Program-made: the position numbers and the translations under genes | The notes under the pieces: generated by a model | The model's database searches: none | What the model saw: the letters and a program-made list of their open reading frames with translations, nothing else | Told to the model about the DNA's origin: nothing | Assembly (NCBI GenBank): GCA_900540705.1 | Contig: UQGR01000050.1 | Location: forward strand, 1 to 9,334 | Reading direction: 5' to 3' | DNA from: an uncultured Mollicutes bacterium | GTDB lineage: Bacteria; Bacillota_I; Bacilli_A; Acholeplasmatales; Anaeroplasmataceae | Length of the DNA stretch: 9,334 nucleotides | Shown here: piece by piece, positions 6,016-9,334 of the stretch | Position numbering within the stretch: the stretch's first letter is position 1 | Layout: every line of letters begins with the position of its first letter

Positions 6016-7074
6016 ATGCTTTATACAGAAATATTGAATGGAAGAGAGTATGCTTTTAATCTTTTGTTTTTAATCGTTGGAATCTTGTTTTTAGTGAAAG
6101 GAGCAGATTATTTTGTTGCCTCAGCCTCTGCGATTGCCCGTAAATTGAAAATACCACCAATCATTATTGGTCTTACTGTTGTATCCTTTGGTACGTCTGC
6201 ACCAGAGCTGGCAGTGGCCATAGCAGCTTCTCTTAAGGGGGATAGTGGACTTGCGTTAAGCAACGTGGTAGGTTCTAACATAGCGAACGCAACCCTAGTG
6301 CTCGGATTGTCCGTTGTTGTGGCCCCTATTTTAGTGAAAAAAAGTATTGTGAAATCGGACCTTCCTTTTTTGTTGATTACGACCATTTTACTATTGATTT
6401 TTTCTTTAGATAATCTTTTTTCAGGCTTTTCTGGAATTCAAAATAGCTTATCTAGAGGTGAGTCCTTTATCTTTTTGGCTGGCATTATTTTGTTTTGTAT
6501 TTTATCCATTCAACGGGTTAAAAAGGAAGAGCCTACCTTAAAGGAAGAGAATGCTGAGATGAAAGATAAGGAACAGCTTTCAGGTATAAAAATCATTTTA
6601 CTCCTTGTGGTTGGGTTGGTAGGAATTATTGCTGGAGCTGAATTTGTGACAACGCCAGCTTCTTTAATTGCCACTTCGATTGGAATAACCTTAGGAGTAG
6701 AACAGGAGGCAATGAAGAATCTTGTAGGGTTAACAATTGTTGCTGTCGGAACATCATTACCAGAGCTTGTAACCTCTTTGGTTGCGGCTAAAAAGAAAGA
6801 AAATGAAATTGCATTAGGCAACGTTGTAGGTTCTAATATATTTAATATTTTGTTCATATGTGGAATTTCTGGGTTAATAACTCCTTTATCAATTTCTAGT
6901 GATATTCTAACGGATATGGTTATCTCCTTAGTACTTACTGTTTTGGTGTTATGGTTATCTAAAAAAGGAAGACTTGGAAGAAGCCAAGGGGGTATTCTTT
7001 TATTATGCTATATTCTGTATCTTTTGTATATTGGTTTTCGTTTATTTTATCCAATGCTAGTTTTGCCAGTTTGA
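6016..7074 (+). CDS. Calcium/sodium antiporter of the CaCA family (YrbG-like)
   Basis: CaCA proteins exchange Ca2+ for Na+ or H+ across the cytoplasmic membrane. The 352-aa protein has the family's two inverted repeats, about ten membrane helices in total, and a charged central loop (about 166-190, rich in K and E). The first repeat has KGADYFV (28-34), FGTSAPE (58-64) and NVVGSNIANA (83-92). The second has AGAEFV (206-211), VGTSLPE (244-250) and NVVGSNIFNI (269-278). The acidic residues of the ion-binding GTSxPE motifs (E64, E250) are both present. Compared with typical members as I recall them, about four extra residues lie before the second GLTIVAVGTS (near 229-236). The gene stands alone: a terminator precedes it and a hairpin-like dyad follows. 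The actual ion pair cannot be told from sequence. Confidence 0.92.
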   Translation: MLYTEILNGREYAFNLLFLIVGILFLVKGADYFVASASAIARKLKIPPIIIGLTVVSFGTSAPELAVAIAASLKGDSGLALSNVVGSNIANATLVLGLSVVVAPILVKKSIVKSDLPFLLITTILLLIFSLDNLFSGFSGIQNSLSRGESFIFLAGIILFCILSIQRVKKEEPTLKEENAEMKDKEQLSGIKIILLLVVGLVGIIAGAEFVTTPASLIATSIGITLGVEQEAMKNLVGLTIVAVGTSLPELVTSLVAAKKKENEIALGNVVGSNIFNILFICGISGLITPLSISSDILTDMVISLVLTVLVLWLSKKGRLGRSQGGILLLCYILYLLYIGFRLFYPMLVLPV

Positions 7075-7104
7075 GGATATAGAATATTCTATAGCCTATT
7101 TTTA
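7075..7104 (+). terminator. Possible weak terminator / 16-bp palindrome after the antiporter gene
   Basis: TATAGAATATTCTATA (7078-7093) is a perfect palindrome, flanked by GG (7075-7076) and CC (7095-7096) that extend the stem across one mismatch, and is followed by a T-rich stretch (7098-7103). It could end transcription of the antiporter gene, but the stem is AU-rich. It also lies at the expected -35 position of the downstream promoter, so it may instead be an operator. Confidence 0.4.
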
Positions 7105-7109
7105 TGAAA

Positions 7110-7120
7110 TTTGGTATAAT
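7110..7120 (+). promoter_or_regulatory. Promoter of the PHP/phosphoesterase operon (extended -10)
   Basis: TTTGGTATAAT carries a perfect -10 (7115-7120) with an upstream TG, identical to the elements before tilS and maf. No good -35 is seen at 16-18 nt (TAGCCT at 17 nt is poor), so the extended -10 would have to carry recognition, or an activator is needed. The predicted leader to ATG 7142 is about 15 nt. Confidence 0.55.
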
Positions 7121-7127
7121 AAAGCCT

Positions 7128-7138
7128 AGGAAGTGATC
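7128..7138 (+). promoter_or_regulatory. Ribosome binding site deciding the PHP phosphatase start
   Basis: AGGAAGTGATC matches the full Shine-Dalgarno sequence AGGAGGTGATC at 10 of 11 bases, with its GGAAG core 8 nt before ATG 7142. The in-frame GTG at 7133 is part of this site, so it is not taken as the start. Confidence 0.7.
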
Positions 7139-7141
7139 TTT

Positions 7142-7975
7142 ATGCTGAAGGCAAATTATCATACACATTTAAAATATTGTAATCATGCCATAGGAAGTAC
7201 AGAGGATTATGTAAAAGTGGCTTTGGAAAATGGAATGACGGAGTTAGGAATTTCCGATCATGCCCCTTTGCTGGCCTCCTTTTTAAGTCGAGAGGATTTT
7301 GAAAGCTTTGGGAAGTACTATAATCATATGACCCTTGACATCCTTTATACAAGATATTTACCCGAGATTGCAGAAGCCAAACAAAAGTATTCTGATAAAA
7401 TTCGAATTCTTTCGGCATTTGAAACAGAATATTTAGATTCTAACGCTTATTTTGTTCGAATGCTTCGAAAAAAAGTAGACTATTTGAATTTAGGAGTTCA
7501 TTTATTCGATTTTGACGGACATGTCCTAAACAGCTACCATGATGTCAATCCTACCACAATTTATGGATATTTAGAAGCCTGTATCAAAGGCATAAAACTA
7601 GGTGTTTTTAATGTGGTTGCGCATCCGGATTTATTTATGTTTTCTTATCAGGATAAGAATGGGAATCGTATATTTGATAAACATTGTGCCTATGTGAGTA
7701 GGAAAATTATTGAGGCTGCCATCCAGTATGATGTTTATTTGGAATTAAATGCGAATGGAATTCAAAATTCTATGACGCGGGGCCAAGATAAAAATTGGTT
7801 ATATCCTTGTCGGGAATTTTGGGAAATTGCCAAAGAATATAAAAACTTGAAAATAATTATTGGTGCTGATGCTCATAAACCAGAGCTACTATCGGGAAAG
7901 TATATTGCGATGGCTGAACAGTTTGCCAAGGAGCTAGAGCTACCAATTTTAGATGTAATGGAGATTAGGCATTGA
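7142..7975 (+). CDS. PHP-domain phosphatase of the histidinol-phosphatase (HisJ/HisK) family
   Basis: The 277-aa protein is close to the usual size of PHP-type histidinol-phosphatases (about 270 aa), cytosolic metal-dependent phosphomonoesterases that make histidinol in Firmicutes. A full trinuclear metal site is visible: HTH (H7, H9), GISDHAP (D39, H40), FETEY (E94), LGVHLFDFDGH (H120), VVAHPD (H161) and GADAHKP (D243, H245). The GISDHAP and ADAHKP forms are typical of this family rather than of DNA polymerase PHP domains. No his gene is nearby, and many paralogues of this family act on other small phosphates, so substrate and symbol are left open. The phosphoesterase gene starts one base after its stop, making a probable two- or three-gene operon from the promoter at 7110-7120. 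Confidence 0.85.
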   Translation: MLKANYHTHLKYCNHAIGSTEDYVKVALENGMTELGISDHAPLLASFLSREDFESFGKYYNHMTLDILYTRYLPEIAEAKQKYSDKIRILSAFETEYLDSNAYFVRMLRKKVDYLNLGVHLFDFDGHVLNSYHDVNPTTIYGYLEACIKGIKLGVFNVVAHPDLFMFSYQDKNGNRIFDKHCAYVSRKIIEAAIQYDVYLELNANGIQNSMTRGQDKNWLYPCREFWEIAKEYKNLKIIIGADAHKPELLSGKYIAMAEQFAKELELPILDVMEIRH

Positions 7976-7976
7976 T

Positions 7977-9287
7977 ATGAGAAAGATACAGATTAAAGAA
8001 AATTATGAATATTGGTACTTTGAAAACCAAAGAGAGTTTTTTAGTGAACTAGATGCTTTGCTGGAAGATGGATATAAAATAACAGATTCTATTCATCTTT
8101 GTGTAGAGGTATCCAAGGGGGATACAGCTATTTTGTTGTCCTATGTAGAGGTTCAACTGGTGGATGAGAATATCAAAGATACACTTCGGGCAATGGATCT
8201 TGATCCTAAGCTGGTCAAGCCAGATTATCATCAGTGCATCTTAAATACGATAGCCTCTATTTTGAAGAACTTAGGGCAAGACTCCTTGTATACGGAAGAT
8301 CAAAGAATGACCAAAATTTTAAATGAGAAAAACTATAAAAATACAATTATTATGCTGTTGGATGGTTTGGGAGAAAATATTTTAGAGCATAATACAGAGG
8401 AGCAGTGTTTTTTAAAGCAGTATCATGCTTACACCAATGTGGCTATCTATCCCTCCACTACAGCTGCCTCAACCACGGCTACCAAAAATGGGCTTTCTCC
8501 TATTACGACAGGGTGGACAGGCTGGGAAAATTATTTTAGAGAGGTAGATAGAAATCTTACCCTATTTCATGGAAAGAACTATGTAACCGATGAGCCTACT
8601 GGCTTTGATACATATAAGGCATTGCCCTATCAGCTGTTTTATCAGGAGTTAGAGGTGATTGAACCAGACTTTTCTAATCCAGACCGGAAATTTAAGGACG
8701 TGCTTGATAGAAGCTTAGATCAGCTATCTAAGGGAAAAGGTATCCAGTATGTATATCATCAGGATCCAGACCATACAATGCACGAGTTTGGTGCGTATAG
8801 TGAGGAAGCTTGTTTAAGTCTAAAAGAGATCAATCGCGAATTAGAGGAGTACGTCAAAAAGATTCCTTCCGATACATTGCTAATCATCAGTGCGGACCAT
8901 GGCCATACCAATGTAACTCCAATTGAGCTATATAGCTGTAAAACAATCCAAAAAATGCTAAATCGACGACCATCCAATGATTCTAGATGTATCACCTTCA
9001 GTGTGAAGGAGGAGTATAAGGATGTATTTATGACAACCTTCCAGGCTTTATTTGGGTATGCTTATGATATTTATCCTACTCAAGAACTAATAGACCAGGA
9101 ATTTTTTGGACAGAAGCAGGATATTCCTTCTCCTAGAGTTAAGGACTTTTTGGCCGATTTTGTGGCGATAGGAACAAAGAACTATTATTTTAATTATAAG
9201 GGTGAGGACAATATGGTTTTTAAAAGCCATCATGCAGGAATTACAGCAGACGAAATGCTGGTGCCTGTGATTATTTTTAGGAAGTGA
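7977..9287 (+). CDS. Alkaline-phosphatase-superfamily phosphoesterase with an extra N-terminal region
   Basis: Residues about 82-436 resemble the type I phosphodiesterase/nucleotide pyrophosphatase branch of the alkaline phosphatase superfamily, usually two-metal enzymes that cleave phosphomono- or diesters. Key residues seen are D129 in MLLDGLG, the presumed nucleophile Thr in YPSTTAAS (T161 or T162), D263/D265 and H269 in YHQDPDHTMHEFG, D307 and H308 in ISADHGH, and H418/H419 in SHHAGIT. The domain looks complete. Residues 1-81 precede the point where related proteins, as I recall them, usually begin; this acidic, mixed alpha/beta-looking part I do not recognise. No signal peptide or membrane segment is present, so it should act in the cytoplasm. 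Its ATG follows the PHP phosphatase stop after one base with only a weak AGG upstream, suggesting coupled translation. The substrate is unknown. Confidence 0.85.
   Translation: MRKIQIKENYEYWYFENQREFFSELDALLEDGYKITDSIHLCVEVSKGDTAILLSYVEVQLVDENIKDTLRAMDLDPKLVKPDYHQCILNTIASILKNLGQDSLYTEDQRMTKILNEKNYKNTIIMLLDGLGENILEHNTEEQCFLKQYHAYTNVAIYPSTTAASTTATKNGLSPITTGWTGWENYFREVDRNLTLFHGKNYVTDEPTGFDTYKALPYQLFYQELEVIEPDFSNPDRKFKDVLDRSLDQLSKGKGIQYVYHQDPDHTMHEFGAYSEEACLSLKEINRELEEYVKKIPSDTLLIISADHGHTNVTPIELYSCKTIQKMLNRRPSNDSRCITFSVKEEYKDVFMTTFQALFGYAYDIYPTQELIDQEFFGQKQDIPSPRVKDFLADFVAIGTKNYYFNYKGEDNMVFKSHHAGITADEMLVPVIIFRK
9279..9287 (+). promoter_or_regulatory. Ribosome binding site of the gene at the right edge
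   Basis: AGGAAGTGA overlaps the stop codon of the phosphoesterase gene (9285-9287), with its GGAAG core 8 nt before ATG 9293. It is the same sequence as the first nine bases of the PHP phosphatase ribosome site and supports a real start at 9293. Confidence 0.6.
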
Positions 9288-9292
9288 AAGTT

Positions 9293-9334
9293 ATGTTAAA
9301 TCATAAGGGAACTGTTTTATCCGAGGGACTTGCG
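9293..9334 (+). CDS. Start of a further gene, cut by the window edge; possibly a GNAT acetyltransferase
   Basis: Fourteen codons are visible, beginning MLNHKGT. The start is supported by the ribosome site at 9279-9287 and by the 5-nt gap from the preceding stop, which makes it the probable third gene of the PHP/phosphoesterase operon. An opening of the MLNHKGT kind is common in RimJ/RimL-type GNAT N-acetyltransferases of clostridia, where an ETERL segment usually follows. The residues seen here (VLSEGLA) do not clearly match that, so the family call is only a guess. Confidence 0.45.
   Translation, partial: MLNHKGTVLSEGLA

Noticed and set aside
6510..6857. 115-codon antisense frame inside the CaCA antiporter gene
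   Set aside because: The sense frame has clear paired family motifs; the antisense frame shows only low-complexity Ser/Thr-rich sequence and no ribosome site.
1..9334. Mobile element, CRISPR array or defence island
   Set aside because: No long direct or inverted repeats, no transposase, integrase or nuclease gene, and every large frame belongs to a housekeeping, sporulation, transport or phosphoesterase family.

Overview
The window looks like chromosomal DNA from a low-GC, endospore-forming Firmicute of the class Clostridia; a member of the Lachnospirales is plausible, but that rank is inference. The grounds are a clear spoIIE gene, AT-rich sequence with A/T-ending codons, strong AGGAGGTGATC-type Shine-Dalgarno sites, and U-tract hairpin terminators. 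All genes are bacterial housekeeping or sporulation families. I see no transposase, integrase, phage gene, CRISPR array, tRNA or rRNA.

Layout. The left quarter (1-2493) is transcribed leftward: spoIIE (sporulation phosphatase with a membrane domain), then the 5' part of tilS (tRNA-Ile lysidine synthetase), which runs off the left edge. A divergent promoter region (about 2494-2628) separates these from everything else, which is transcribed rightward. The first rightward unit is maf (nucleotide pyrophosphatase) overlapping a dus gene (tRNA dihydrouridine synthase), closed by a hairpin terminator that begins in the dus stop codon. The second is prs (PRPP synthetase) and pth (peptidyl-tRNA hydrolase), overlapping by one base at TAATG and closed by a perfect 9-bp terminator. 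The third is a lone calcium/sodium:cation antiporter of the CaCA family. The fourth has its own promoter and holds a PHP-type phosphatase of the histidinol-phosphatase family, an alkaline-phosphatase-superfamily phosphoesterase, and the first 14 codons of a third gene cut by the right edge.

How the genes relate. tilS, dus and pth all serve tRNA and translation; prs feeds nucleotide, His and Trp synthesis; maf sanitises nucleotide pools; spoIIE commits the forespore to its sigma-F programme. From memory, in Bacillus subtilis prs-ctc-pth, spoIIE...tilS and dusB lie in one origin-proximal region; here the same genes are packed into about 6 kb with a different order and orientation. The PHP/phosphoesterase pair has no pathway genes beside it, so its substrates are unknown.

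The most notable signals are regulatory. The spoIIE promoter has a TAGACA/TATAAT pair with a 21-nt spacer, the unusual spacing known for Spo0A-activated sigma-A promoters. An identical 11-mer, TTTGGTATAAT (extended -10), lies upstream of three unlinked genes, each with a very short leader. I did not find a convincing new multi-gene defence or mobile system; the least explained coding sequence is the N-terminal extension of the phosphoesterase at 7977-9287.
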